Positions 46,360-54,878 of a DNA stretch of 64,000 bases are shown here, in pieces (position 1 is the first letter of the stretch; each line of letters starts with the position of its first letter). The position numbers and the translations under genes were made by a program. The notes under the pieces are model-generated. The model was not told the DNA's origin and ran no database searches. It saw nothing but the letters and a program-made list of their open reading frames with translations. This stretch comes from Aneurinibacillus sp. REN35 (GTDB lineage Bacteria; Bacillota; Bacilli; Aneurinibacillales; Aneurinibacillaceae): assembly GCF_041379945.2 (NCBI RefSeq), contig NZ_JBFTXJ020000006.1:124001-188000 (forward strand), written 5' to 3'.

Positions 46360-47787
46360 ATGAAGAACTTAACGATGAGTACGGATTTATACCAGATTAA
46401 TATGATGTATGCCTATTATAAAAAGGGAATAGACAGCCAGCGTACGGTGTTTGACGTATTTTTCCGCAAAGCTCCTTGTGGCAGTGGCTATGCGATTTTT
46501 GCCGGGCTTGAACAGGTGCTTGAATACATTGAGAACATTCAATTTACAGAAGATGATATCGCTTATTTAAAAAGCGTATATCCGTATGAAGAAGCATTTC
46601 TTGATAGGCTGCGGGCGTTCCGCTTTACAGGGAATATAGCGGCGATGAAAGAAGGAACCGTTGCCTTTCCGGGTGAGCCGCTGATTCGCGTGGAAGCGCC
46701 AATCTGCGAAGCACAATTGATCGAGACAGCGATGCTGACGATCATCAACCATCAGACGTTAATCGCCACCAAAGCTGCCCGGATCGTTGGCGCGGCCAAA
46801 GGAGATACGATTCTTGAATTCGGATTGCGCCGCGCTCAGGGTACGGAAGCAGGCTATTATGGGGCAAGAGCGGCCTACATTGGAGGCGTTCATGCGACAT
46901 CGAATATTATGGCAGGCCGCGATTTTGATATTCCGGTCAAGGGAACGCATGCCCACAGTTTTGTCCAGATTTTCGAGCACGAATTCGACGCGTTTACAGC
47001 ATACAGCGAAGCATTTCCGGACGAGACGGTGCTTTTGGTGGATACATACGATACATTAGGCGTTGGTATTCCGCATGCAATCCGACTGGGCTTAGAGATG
47101 AAGGAGAAGGGAAGAAAGCTGCTCGGCATTCGCCTAGATTCGGGGGACCTCGCCTACCTTTCCAAAAAAGCGCGCAAAATGCTGGACGAGGCCGGACTGC
47201 AGGACGTTGCGATTGTCGCATCAAGCGATCTTGATGAAAAGCTAATTCAGGACTTAAAAAACCAGGAAGCGCAAATTTCAATTTGGGGAGTAGGTACCAA
47301 CTTAATTACGTCGTATGATTGCCCGGCGCTTGGTGGTGTCTATAAGCTGGCTGCAGTAGAGAAGGATGGAGTGTGGCAGCCGCGTCTTAAAATTTCGGAG
47401 AATCCGACCAAGATTACAAACCCTGGCTATAAGCAGGTCATTCGTTTTTATGACCGTGATACAGATAAGCCATTGGGTGATCTGATAGCGCTAAAAGAAG
47501 AAACAATCCCGGAAGATAACATCACGATGTTTCATCCGCTCTTTCCGCATAAACGCAAGGTCATTCGCAATTACCGAATGGAAATGCTCCTTGAGCCAGT
47601 TATTGAGCAGGGGCAGATCTGTTATACGGCGCCGTCGCTTACAAACATTCGTGCCTATGCCAAGGAGCAGTTGGATCATCTTTCGCCAGAGATTAAGCGG
47701 CTTGTGAATCCGCATGAATACCATGTTGATTTGAGTCAAAAGCTTTGGGATTTGAAGCAGAGTTTAATCCATAAAGAAAGGGAATAG
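46360..47787 (+). CDS. pncB: Nicotinate phosphoribosyltransferase
   Basis: Cytoplasmic enzyme of 475 residues that makes nicotinate mononucleotide from nicotinate and PRPP in NAD salvage. TDLYQINMMYAYY at the start and GTHAHSFVQIFEHE with the catalytic His and phosphate-binding IRLDSGDLAYLSKKAR in the middle are the family's hallmarks. GAGGAG lies nine bases before the ATG at 46360; an in-frame ATG three codons earlier abuts that site. It is divergent from lytS, with about 100 bases between them holding both promoters. Confidence 0.92.
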   Translation: MKNLTMSTDLYQINMMYAYYKKGIDSQRTVFDVFFRKAPCGSGYAIFAGLEQVLEYIENIQFTEDDIAYLKSVYPYEEAFLDRLRAFRFTGNIAAMKEGTVAFPGEPLIRVEAPICEAQLIETAMLTIINHQTLIATKAARIVGAAKGDTILEFGLRRAQGTEAGYYGARAAYIGGVHATSNIMAGRDFDIPVKGTHAHSFVQIFEHEFDAFTAYSEAFPDETVLLVDTYDTLGVGIPHAIRLGLEMKEKGRKLLGIRLDSGDLAYLSKKARKMLDEAGLQDVAIVASSDLDEKLIQDLKNQEAQISIWGVGTNLITSYDCPALGGVYKLAAVEKDGVWQPRLKISENPTKITNPGYKQVIRFYDRDTDKPLGDLIALKEETIPEDNITMFHPLFPHKRKVIRNYRMEMLLEPVIEQGQICYTAPSLTNIRAYAKEQLDHLSPEIKRLVNPHEYHVDLSQKLWDLKQSLIHKERE

Positions 47788-47866
47788 AAAAATATTGCAA
47801 CTTTTCCTAATGTTGTTCCGTAATAGAAGTGTGTAAGACAAGACCATAACACACGGAGGGGAAATT

Positions 47867-49201
47867 ATGAAAAAGGGAAAAGTTGCAGCAGCAGGAATGT
47901 TAGGGCTTGCCATGCTCATGGGAACACCAGCAGTAAATGTGCTGGCCGCATCGCCTGCCACGGCTGTACAACAACAGACAGATTCAGTTACACGGGGTGA
48001 ATTCTTCGCCATGCTTGCACAGGCTGTTGATCTGCCGAACGCAACAAAGACACAGCGTACATATAAAGATATCGTGCAGGGCAGTGAACTCGGTCGAATT
48101 GTCGGCAAGCTTCAGGGTGCAGGTGTATTGAATGGCTACCAAGACGGGACGATCCGCCCAAGCAATGCTCTGAAGGCAGGCGAAGCAATCGCACTGATTG
48201 GTGGGGCGCTTGGCATTCCGAATCAGCCAGTACCTGGCGCTACCTCGCCGCTACCAAGCAAGCACTGGGCAAGCAATGTAGCCGGTTGGCTTGCTGAGGC
48301 GAATATAGAGTACGACTGGAACAATTTAGAACGCACGTTGAGCAAGCAGGAAGCTCAGGCGTTAATTCAAAAGATCCTATCCACTTCAAGCGAAGCGAAG
48401 AAGCTTTTTGAAGAAAGCAATAAAGCACAGCAGGATGTAAAATCATTTCGTATGAATGGAACCATGTCATACAATATGAAGTTTACGAAAGATGCATTCG
48501 CTGACATGTCGGCTGAAGAACAGGCAGTACTTAAAAGCATGACAGGTAAGGGGATATCCATAGGTATTGACGGAGCTTTTGTTATGCCTGATTCGATGTA
48601 TATGAAGATGAAGATGGATATGCCAGTTCCGGGTATGGGTGCCATGGACATGGAGCAGTATATGATTGGCAAGGATATGTATATGAAGATGCCGGATACA
48701 GGAGCAGACGCTTCGGCGAATCCATCTGGATGGATGAAGATGCCAAATGCATTTCCAATGGATATGAAAGCCATGATGGAGCAGCAAATGTCCGGTATTC
48801 CTCCGCAACTGGAGAAGAAATTATTCTACCGTGCACTTGGCAATGAGCAGTTGGCCTTCCAAGGAAGAATTGATAAGTTAACGGATCTTCTGCCGATGAT
48901 GGGTGGAATGCAGGGAATGGAAGAGGTGACAGAATCGCTTACAGAAGCGGAAAATGTCATTGGCCCGATCTATATGCAGGGTGTAATGAAGCTTGATCCG
49001 AAAACAAAAATGCCAACAGCAACGAACATTCAGATCGTAGTTTCATTCAAAGAGGGTCAGGAAGACATGCCGATTCAGCAAATGATGCTGACACAGAAGC
49101 TTACATACAGCGACTATAACGGCAATGTAAAAGTTGAATTGCCGGAAGCAGCCAAGAATGCAAAAGAAATGCCTGTACCTGAAGAAGCAGAGAAGAAATA
49201 A
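47867..49201 (+). CDS. Exported S-layer-homology-like protein with a Met-rich central region
   Basis: Secreted protein of 444 residues. The signal peptide (about 1-27, ending VLAAS) is followed by two SLH-like repeats (about 40-150; EFFAMLAQAV..., GVLNGYQDGTIRPSNAL) that can hold it to secondary wall polymer. From about residue 190 the rest is like the DUF6612/LppX-type beta fold with the alternating FRMNGTMSYNMK strands. Between about 240 and 310 Met is very frequent (MYMKMKMDMPVPGMGAMDM). The function is unknown; metal or lipid binding are options only. GGAGGGG precedes the start. Confidence 0.75.
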   Translation: MKKGKVAAAGMLGLAMLMGTPAVNVLAASPATAVQQQTDSVTRGEFFAMLAQAVDLPNATKTQRTYKDIVQGSELGRIVGKLQGAGVLNGYQDGTIRPSNALKAGEAIALIGGALGIPNQPVPGATSPLPSKHWASNVAGWLAEANIEYDWNNLERTLSKQEAQALIQKILSTSSEAKKLFEESNKAQQDVKSFRMNGTMSYNMKFTKDAFADMSAEEQAVLKSMTGKGISIGIDGAFVMPDSMYMKMKMDMPVPGMGAMDMEQYMIGKDMYMKMPDTGADASANPSGWMKMPNAFPMDMKAMMEQQMSGIPPQLEKKLFYRALGNEQLAFQGRIDKLTDLLPMMGGMQGMEEVTESLTEAENVIGPIYMQGVMKLDPKTKMPTATNIQIVVSFKEGQEDMPIQQMMLTQKLTYSDYNGNVKVELPEAAKNAKEMPVPEEAEKK

Positions 49202-49222
49202 GGAAAATATAGATGATGTAGA

Positions 49223-49250
49223 GAAGCACGCCTTTGCGCGTGCTTTTTTT
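49223..49250 (+). terminator. Terminator after the SLH-type gene
   Basis: AAGCACGC pairs with GCGTGCTT, followed by seven T. Confidence 0.85.
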
Positions 49251-49292
49251 AAAAGGTATCATATCTTCAATGATGAAGTTTATCCTGTGTAG

Positions 49293-49322
49293 ATGACAGC
49301 GATAGGAGGAATATGGTATAGT
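49293..49322 (+). promoter_or_regulatory. Promoter of the yqeG-yqeM operon
   Basis: ATGACA and TATAGT, each five of six consensus bases, stand 18 bases apart, about 70 bases upstream of yqeG. Confidence 0.55.
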
Positions 49323-49390
49323 AAATGCCGGATTTATACGAACCCTATTGGTAAAAGAACAACCGTAGATGAAAAGTATGGAGTGGTTGC

Positions 49391-49918
49391 ATGTTTTACT
49401 CATTATTGTTGCCGGATCTTTATGTGGAGTCCGTGTACGATATTGACCTGGACGAGCTCAAGCAGCGCGGTATTAAGGGGATTATTACAGATCTGGACAA
49501 CACACTGATTGAATGGGATCGTCCTGATGCAACCCCCGAACTTGTAAAATGGATGAAAGAGCTCAAAGAGCAGGGATTCTCTGTGACCATCGTGTCAAAT
49601 AACAGAAAAACCCGCGTATCCAAAGTAGCAGAGCCGCTCGGAGTTCCGTTCATTCATCAAGCCAAAAAGCCGACAACGGCTGCCTTTCGTCGGGCTACAC
49701 GGCAGATGGAGTTGTCCGTGCATGAGACCGTCGTGATTGGAGATCAACTATTTACTGACGTTTTGGGCGGGAAGCGAATGGGCTTCTACACCATCCTCGT
49801 GGTTCCAGTTGCACAGAGTGACGGGATTGTTACCCGTTTTAATCGGAGAATGGAAAAAGTCGCATTACACTGGATGCGAAAACGCGGGAAAATTCCGTGG
49901 GAGGATCGAAATGGATAA
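49391..49918 (+). CDS. yqeG: YqeG-family HAD phosphatase
   Basis: Cytoplasmic HAD subfamily IIIA phosphatase of 175 residues. Motif I is TDLDNTLIEWD with the nucleophile Asp, motif II is VSNN, motif III Lys is in AKKPT and motif IV is GDQLFTDV. Relatives in eukaryotes dephosphorylate phosphatidylglycerophosphate; in Bacillus the substrate is not settled. GGAG stands eight bases before the ATG. It opens the conserved yqeG-yqeH-aroE-yhbY-nadD-yqeK-rsfS-yqeM cluster and overlaps yqeH by eight bases. Confidence 0.93.
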   Translation: MFYSLLLPDLYVESVYDIDLDELKQRGIKGIITDLDNTLIEWDRPDATPELVKWMKELKEQGFSVTIVSNNRKTRVSKVAEPLGVPFIHQAKKPTTAAFRRATRQMELSVHETVVIGDQLFTDVLGGKRMGFYTILVVPVAQSDGIVTRFNRRMEKVALHWMRKRGKIPWEDRNG

Positions 49919-51020
49919 GGAAGAATTCGAACAATATTGTGCTGGCTGCGGCGTAGCCATCCAAACGGAAGATAAAAATAAGGTAGGCTATACGCCGCCG
50001 CAAGCAGTAGAGAAGGATACGATTATATGCCAGCGCTGTTACCGTATTAAGCATTATAACGAAGCATCTACCGTTACGCTTGGTGATGATGACTTTGTAC
50101 GTATTTTAAACGGGATTGGCGATACGAAGGCGCTGGTTGTTCAAGTCGTGGATATTTTCGACTTTAACGGAAGCTGGCTTCGTGGATTACCGAGATTTGT
50201 GGGCGGCAATCCGATTCTGCTCGTCGGTAACAAGGTTGACTTGCTGCCTAAGAATGTGAACCGAAACCGTCTTGTAAATTGGATGCGCAAATCAGCCTCA
50301 GAACTTGGTCTCAAGCCGCTTGATGTCATATTGGTGAGCGCACGCAAGGGTGAAGGGATAGACCGACTGGTTGCGGCAATGAACGAATACCGTAAGGGTC
50401 GGGATATTTATGTTGTCGGGGTCACGAATGTAGGTAAGTCATCTCTTATTAACCGGCTGCTAACACAGTTCGGTGAATCGGAGATGGAGATTACTACGTC
50501 TCAGTTCCCTGGTACGACGCTTGATGTAATTGAGATTCCGCTTGATGATACCTCAGCATTGTATGATACGCCTGGGATTGTGAATCGAGATCAGTTGGTG
50601 CACAAAGTAGCGCCTAAAGAGCTGAAGCTTGTCATGCCGGATAAGCCGATTAAGCCGAAAACATACCAATTGAATGCAGAACAGACGTTGTTTGTTGGCG
50701 GATTGGCTCGGGTTGACTTCATTAAGGGTGAACGGCAGCCATTCGTATTCTATGTATCAAATCAGCTCAATTTACACCGGACAAAGCTTGCTAACGCAGA
50801 TGAACTGTATGCTAAGCATAAAGGTGAGATGCTCACTCCACCAGGACGGGACGCTGCCGAGTTGATTGAGTGGGAGAAATTCACATTTAAAGTCCCGGCA
50901 GGAAGACATGATATTGTTATCTCTGGCTTAGGATGGATCGCGCTGCATGGCAAGGGGGCCAACGTAGAGGTGCATGTGCCAAAAGGCGTTGCTGCCGGTA
51001 TACGTCCTTCGCTTATATAG
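49911..51020 (+). CDS. yqeH: Ribosome biogenesis GTPase YqeH
   Basis: Circularly permuted GTPase of 369 residues needed for assembly of the 30S subunit. A treble-clef zinc site (CAGCG...CQRCYR) comes first; then G4 (NKVD) and G5 (SARKG) precede G1 (GVTNVGKSS) and G3 (DTPG), the permuted order. The C-terminal domain binds RNA. The start at 49911 follows GGGAGG and overlaps the end of yqeG, so translation is coupled. Confidence 0.96.
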   Translation: MDKEEFEQYCAGCGVAIQTEDKNKVGYTPPQAVEKDTIICQRCYRIKHYNEASTVTLGDDDFVRILNGIGDTKALVVQVVDIFDFNGSWLRGLPRFVGGNPILLVGNKVDLLPKNVNRNRLVNWMRKSASELGLKPLDVILVSARKGEGIDRLVAAMNEYRKGRDIYVVGVTNVGKSSLINRLLTQFGESEMEITTSQFPGTTLDVIEIPLDDTSALYDTPGIVNRDQLVHKVAPKELKLVMPDKPIKPKTYQLNAEQTLFVGGLARVDFIKGERQPFVFYVSNQLNLHRTKLANADELYAKHKGEMLTPPGRDAAELIEWEKFTFKVPAGRHDIVISGLGWIALHGKGANVEVHVPKGVAAGIRPSLI

Positions 51021-51030
51021 CTTGTTTGTT

Positions 51031-51056
51031 TACCCCTGTCTTACAGGGGGTTTTTT
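51031..51056 (+). terminator. Hairpin between yqeH and aroE
   Basis: ACCCCTGT pairs with ACAGGGGGT and is followed by six T. It may reduce read-through to the distal genes. Confidence 0.7.
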
Positions 51057-51118
51057 GTACATAACTGGTGAGGTAACGAAAGAAATAGGAAACAATAGTA
51101 AAGAAGAGAGGCGAGTCG

Positions 51119-51979
51119 ATGAACAGTCAGACAGTATTGACTGGGTTGTTTGGCCGACCGGTAGGACACTCCCTGTCGCCTTTGATGCATAATCGGGCCT
51201 TTGCTGAATGCGGAATGAATTACCGGTATGCTGCATTCGATATTGCGCCAGAGCAGGTGGGTGAAGCGGTAGTCGCTATTCGTGCGCTCGGTCTGCGTGG
51301 AGTGAATGTTACGATTCCGTATAAAGTTACAGTGATGGATTATTTGGATGAAGTGGATGAAGAAGCAAAAGTAATTGGTGCTGTCAACACGATTGTTAAT
51401 GATGGCGGGAAGCTGATTGGATACAATACGGATGGACGCGGGTATGTCCGCTCCCTTATCGAAGAGACGGGCATTGATCTGGCGGAACAATCCGCTATGC
51501 TGCTCGGAGCGGGTGGCGCCGCCCGTGGGGTAGCAGTGGCACTGCTTCGGGCTGGGCTCTCGTCGCTTATCATCGTAAATCGTACAGAAGAGAAGGCCGA
51601 GCAATTGGCTGAGCAGCTTCGTATGCTGCATCCCGAAGCGCAGATTATGTCATTGCCGATGAAAAAGGCGAAAGAGACTCTTGCGGGTTGTACGCTGCTT
51701 GTTCAGACGACATCGATTGGTATGCATCCGAATACAGGGCTAAGTCCGATTGCATCTGAAGCGCTACATGAAGGCTTGCTCGTAAGCGATTTGATCTATA
51801 ATCCGCTAGAGACACGCCTGCTGCGTGATGCAAAGGAAAAGGGTGCTCGCATCCATCATGGTCTTGGTATGTTCATTTATCAGGGTGCATTAAGCTTCGA
51901 ATATTGGACCGGACAGGCAGCACCCATTCAGGTCATGCGTGATACTGTAGCTGAAGCCCTGTACGGACGGAAAGAATAA
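51119..51979 (+). CDS. aroE: Shikimate dehydrogenase
   Basis: NADPH enzyme of 286 residues that reduces 3-dehydroshikimate in aromatic amino acid synthesis. FGRPVGHSLSPLMHNRAF with the substrate Ser pair, GVNVTIPYKV with the catalytic Lys, GYNTDGRG, and the cofactor loop LLGAGGAARGVAVAL are all present. Its ATG follows GAGAGGCGAG. It lies between yqeH and yhbY as in Bacillus (aroD there), so it is metabolically unrelated to its neighbours but a fixed part of the cluster. Confidence 0.96.
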   Translation: MNSQTVLTGLFGRPVGHSLSPLMHNRAFAECGMNYRYAAFDIAPEQVGEAVVAIRALGLRGVNVTIPYKVTVMDYLDEVDEEAKVIGAVNTIVNDGGKLIGYNTDGRGYVRSLIEETGIDLAEQSAMLLGAGGAARGVAVALLRAGLSSLIIVNRTEEKAEQLAEQLRMLHPEAQIMSLPMKKAKETLAGCTLLVQTTSIGMHPNTGLSPIASEALHEGLLVSDLIYNPLETRLLRDAKEKGARIHHGLGMFIYQGALSFEYWTGQAAPIQVMRDTVAEALYGRKE

Positions 51980-51990
51980 GGAGGAATATC

Positions 51991-52284
51991 ATGTTAACAG
52001 GAAAACAAAAGCGTCATCTTCGTTCCTTGGCGCATCATCTCAATCCTATTTTTCAAGTGGGAAAAGGCGGCGTGAACGAAAACTTAATCAAACAGGTGGA
52101 AGAGACCCTAGAAGTCCGCGAGTTGTTAAAAATTTCGATATTAAATAATTGTCTTGAGGATAAAGAGGAGGTCGCTCAGGCGATCGCTTCTGGAAGCGGT
52201 GCGGAGATTGTACAAATCATCGGAAGTACGATCGTGCTGTATAAAGAATCCAAGGAACATAAGACGATTGAGCTTCCGAGATAA
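51991..52284 (+). CDS. yhbY: YhbY-type RNA-binding protein (CRM domain)
   Basis: Small RNA-binding protein of 97 residues (called YqeI in Bacillus). It is one CRM domain: MLTGKQKRHLRSLAHHLNPI, then FQVGKGGVNE with the GxxG loop that contacts RNA. It associates with the pre-50S ribosome in relatives. AAGGAGGAAT lies before the start. nadD begins 17 bases before its stop. Confidence 0.93.
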   Translation: MLTGKQKRHLRSLAHHLNPIFQVGKGGVNENLIKQVEETLEVRELLKISILNNCLEDKEEVAQAIASGSGAEIVQIIGSTIVLYKESKEHKTIELPR

Positions 52285-52867
52285 CCGCAGAAAGGTAGGG
52301 CTGTACGGTGGTACATTTGATCCCATCCATACGGTTCATTTAATTGTGGCGGAGCAGGCGCTTGATGCGCTCGATCTTGAAGAGGTATGGTTTCTTCCTG
52401 CTCGGATTCCGCCGCACAAACGCACGAAGAAAATTACAGCGGACATGCACCGTGTAGAAATGGTTAGGCGGGCGCTAAAAGGAAATCCGCGTTTTCGTAT
52501 CAATACGATTGAATTGGAACGGGATGCTGAACAACCCTCTTATACGTATGAGACGATACGCATGCTGCAGGCGAGACATCCTGATGTAGCATTTTATTTT
52601 ATCATTGGTGGAGATATGGCCGCGTATTTGCCCGAATGGTACCGCATTGACGATGTAATTGAAATGGTGCAGTTTGTTGCACTGGCTCGTCCCGGATACG
52701 CAATGGTTAATCCATATATGGAGCGTGTCATTGAAATAGAAATGCCGCAGCTTGATGTATCATCGACGATGATCCGCGAGAAAGCTTCCGCTGGACGCTC
52801 CATTCGTTATCTGGTGCCTGAGGCAGTAAGGTTGTATATAGAGGAGGAAGGGTTGTATGAAGCGTGA
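52268..52867 (+). CDS. nadD: Nicotinate-nucleotide adenylyltransferase
   Basis: Enzyme of 199 residues that adenylates nicotinate mononucleotide on the way to NAD. The nucleotidyltransferase opening VGLYGGTFDPIHTVHL and the C-terminal VSSTMIREK are clear. In the first motif the usual HxGH reads HTVH, with Val for Gly. The only sensible start is TTG at 52268, with AAGGAA eight bases upstream; the frame above it has no family match. It overlaps yhbY by 17 bases and yqeK by 11, so translation is coupled. Confidence 0.9.
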   Translation: MSFRDNRRKVGLYGGTFDPIHTVHLIVAEQALDALDLEEVWFLPARIPPHKRTKKITADMHRVEMVRRALKGNPRFRINTIELERDAEQPSYTYETIRMLQARHPDVAFYFIIGGDMAAYLPEWYRIDDVIEMVQFVALARPGYAMVNPYMERVIEIEMPQLDVSSTMIREKASAGRSIRYLVPEAVRLYIEEEGLYEA

Positions 52868-53432
52868 ACAACTGTTGGAGGCTGTACAGCAGCAGATCAC
52901 AAAGCACCGCTACGAGCATACGCTTGGTGTCATGAATACAGCCGTTGCGCTGGCAGCGAAATATGGTGCAAACAAGGAAAAAGCGGAAATAGCGGCAATC
53001 CTCCATGACTATTGCAAATTCTGGCCCGAAGACGAGATGCGCAGCATCATTAAGAACACGCCGCACATCCCAAAAGATTTATTGGAATATGACAAAGAGC
53101 TTTGGCATGCACATGTTGGGGCTGAAGTCGTGCGGCGTGATTTAGGGATTGAAGATGAGGAGATATTGAATGCGATCCGCTACCATACGTCCGGGCGTGA
53201 GAATATGACATTGCTTGAGAAGGTGGTCTGCCTGGCTGATTATATTGAACCGGGCCGGCAATTTCCGGGAGTAGATGAGGTGCGTGCAGCCGCCGAAGAG
53301 GATTTGGATCGTGCATTGGCGAAAGGTCTGGGAGGAACGATTACTTTTCTTGTAAATCGGGAAAAAAGTATATATCCCCTCACCGTTCTGGCTCGCAACT
53401 CCTTAGTAAAACCGAAAACGAAAAACGTATAG
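52857..53432 (+). CDS. yqeK: YqeK: HD-domain bis(5'-nucleosyl)-tetraphosphatase
   Basis: Hydrolase of 191 residues with an HD domain: HTLGVMNTAVALA, ILHDYCK (metal-binding His-Asp), and AIRYHTSGRENMTLLEKVVCLADYIEPGR. Family members split diadenosine tetraphosphate symmetrically into two ADP. The ATG follows GAGGAGGAAGGG and lies within the end of nadD. Confidence 0.94.
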   Translation: MKREQLLEAVQQQITKHRYEHTLGVMNTAVALAAKYGANKEKAEIAAILHDYCKFWPEDEMRSIIKNTPHIPKDLLEYDKELWHAHVGAEVVRRDLGIEDEEILNAIRYHTSGRENMTLLEKVVCLADYIEPGRQFPGVDEVRAAAEEDLDRALAKGLGGTITFLVNREKSIYPLTVLARNSLVKPKTKNV

Positions 53433-53447
53433 GAGGAAAAAGCGAAT

Positions 53448-53789
53448 ATGACGGAATTAGAGATTGCGCAACTGGCCGCTAGAGCGGCAGAAGATAAAAA
53501 AGGACATGATGTGGTTATTCTAGATCTTAAAGGACTGTCGATCATTGCCGATTATTTCGTTGTCTGCCACGGAAACTCTGAAACACAAGTGCAGGCGATC
53601 GTAGATAATATTAAAGACAGTGTGGAGAAGGAAAATATAGCTGTGCGCGGCCGTGAAGGATATGATGAGGCGCGTTGGGTGTTAGTGGACTTAGGAGATG
53701 TTGTTGTTCACGTGTTCCATCGCGATGAGCGCGAGTTCTATAATATCGAGCGGCTGTGGAAGGATGCTTCTGTTGTCTCCATCCAATAG
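53448..53789 (+). CDS. rsfS: Ribosomal silencing factor RsfS
   Basis: Protein of 113 residues that binds ribosomal protein uL14 on the 50S subunit and prevents joining of subunits when nutrients are low. The core DVVILDLKGLSIIADYFVVCHGNSETQVQAI and the end WVLVDLGDVVVHVFHRDEREFYNIERLW are strongly conserved. Its ATG follows ATAGGAGGAAAAAG. The methyltransferase gene starts inside its last codons. Confidence 0.96.
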   Translation: MTELEIAQLAARAAEDKKGHDVVILDLKGLSIIADYFVVCHGNSETQVQAIVDNIKDSVEKENIAVRGREGYDEARWVLVDLGDVVVHVFHRDEREFYNIERLWKDASVVSIQ

Positions 53790-54537
53790 CAGCTATCGGC
53801 GGCTCGCCGATGTATACGACCATTTGATGACAGATGCGCCGTACGATCAGTGGATGAGTTTCACCGGCCAGGCGTGGGATAAATATGGCAGCTATCCGCG
53901 TACGGTAGCTGAGCTTGGCTGCGGCACAGGCTCGCTTACTCGTTTTCTTCTGGAGCGAGAAGTTGAAGTGTGGGCCGTGGATCTGTCTGCCGATATGCTC
54001 GATATCGCGCAGGAAAAGGTGAAGCGAAGCCATCCAAATGCAGCGGTTCATTGGCTTAATCAGGACATACGGCAACTGATGCTCCCGACGAAGGTGGACA
54101 GTGTTGTTAGCTTTTGCGATACGCTCAATTATATTCCGGACGCCGAGGGGATCAAGCAGATATTTGCGGATACGTATGAGGCATTGAAGCCTGGTGGCAC
54201 CTTTTTATTCGATGTGCATACACCGTATAAAATCGCCGAAGTCTTCGGAGATGAATCATTCTCTTATCAGGACGAGAAGGTCGCTTATATCTGGCAGAGT
54301 ATGTATGACGAGGAGAATGAAGTGGTAGAGCATGACCTCACGCTTTTTGTTGAAGGTGAGGATGGATTATATCGTCGCTTTCAGGAGCTTCATCGTCAGC
54401 GTGCGTATTCTCTTGAGCATTTGCAGATATGGTTGCAGGAAGTTGGATTCGAGATCCTTTCTGTTACTGCCGATTTTACTGACCATCCGGTGGACGAGGA
54501 AAGTGAGCGCGCATTTTTTGTTGCACGAAAGCCGTAA
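53773..54537 (+). CDS. yqeM: SAM-dependent methyltransferase YqeM
   Basis: Class I methyltransferase of 254 residues. The SAM-binding motif VAELGCGTGSLTRFL is near the N-terminus, with WAVDLSADMLDIA after it and the catalytic-side stretch VVSFCDTLNYIPD further on. The natural substrate is unknown. The start is taken as TTG at 53773, nine bases behind GGAAGG; an ATG at 53764 touches that site and is less likely. It ends the yqe cluster, where in Bacillus comER would be next; here a T-box and leuS follow. Confidence 0.9.
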   Translation: MSPSNSSYRRLADVYDHLMTDAPYDQWMSFTGQAWDKYGSYPRTVAELGCGTGSLTRFLLEREVEVWAVDLSADMLDIAQEKVKRSHPNAAVHWLNQDIRQLMLPTKVDSVVSFCDTLNYIPDAEGIKQIFADTYEALKPGGTFLFDVHTPYKIAEVFGDESFSYQDEKVAYIWQSMYDEENEVVEHDLTLFVEGEDGLYRRFQELHRQRAYSLEHLQIWLQEVGFEILSVTADFTDHPVDEESERAFFVARKP

Positions 54538-54547
54538 AGAAGAGAAG

Positions 54548-54577
54548 TTGACACAGCATAGGTGTGTTGCATATAAT
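54548..54577 (+). promoter_or_regulatory. Promoter of the leuS transcript
   Basis: TTGACA and TATAAT, both perfect, stand 18 bases apart, ten bases after the yqeM stop. Confidence 0.85.
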
Positions 54578-54594
54578 TTTAAATAATTGCACAT

Positions 54595-54848
54595 CATGGC
54601 CTTGATAAGGAATAGTAATTGCCGAAAGCGAAGCAGAGAGTTAACGGGTGGTGCGAGTTAACCGCATAAGGTAATGAACTCGCCTTGGAGCTGATAGCGG
54701 GAAGGTGAATGCCTGTACTGCTTATCCGTTTCATCCACGTTACGGATGCCAAAGTGAACGCCTGTTTCTTGGCGTTAACTAGGGTGGTACCGCGGGAGTT
54801 ACGCCTCTCGTCCCTGGATATTTACAGGGATGAGAGGCGTTTTTTATA
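54595..54848 (+). promoter_or_regulatory. T-box leader of leuS, leucine type
   Basis: This leader fills the gap between yqeM and leuS. It has the AGTA motif (54613-54616), the GGGTGGTGCGAG part of stem I, a specifier region GAA-CTC-G with the leucine codon CTC at 54679-54681, and the T-box AGGGTGGTACCGCG at 54781-54794. An intrinsic terminator follows (GCCTCTCGTCCCTG...CAGGGATGAGAGGC, then T). Uncharged tRNA-Leu would stabilise the antiterminator and allow leuS transcription. Confidence 0.93.
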
Positions 54849-54878
54849 TGAAATACGTATTTTGGAGGTTAGTCATTG

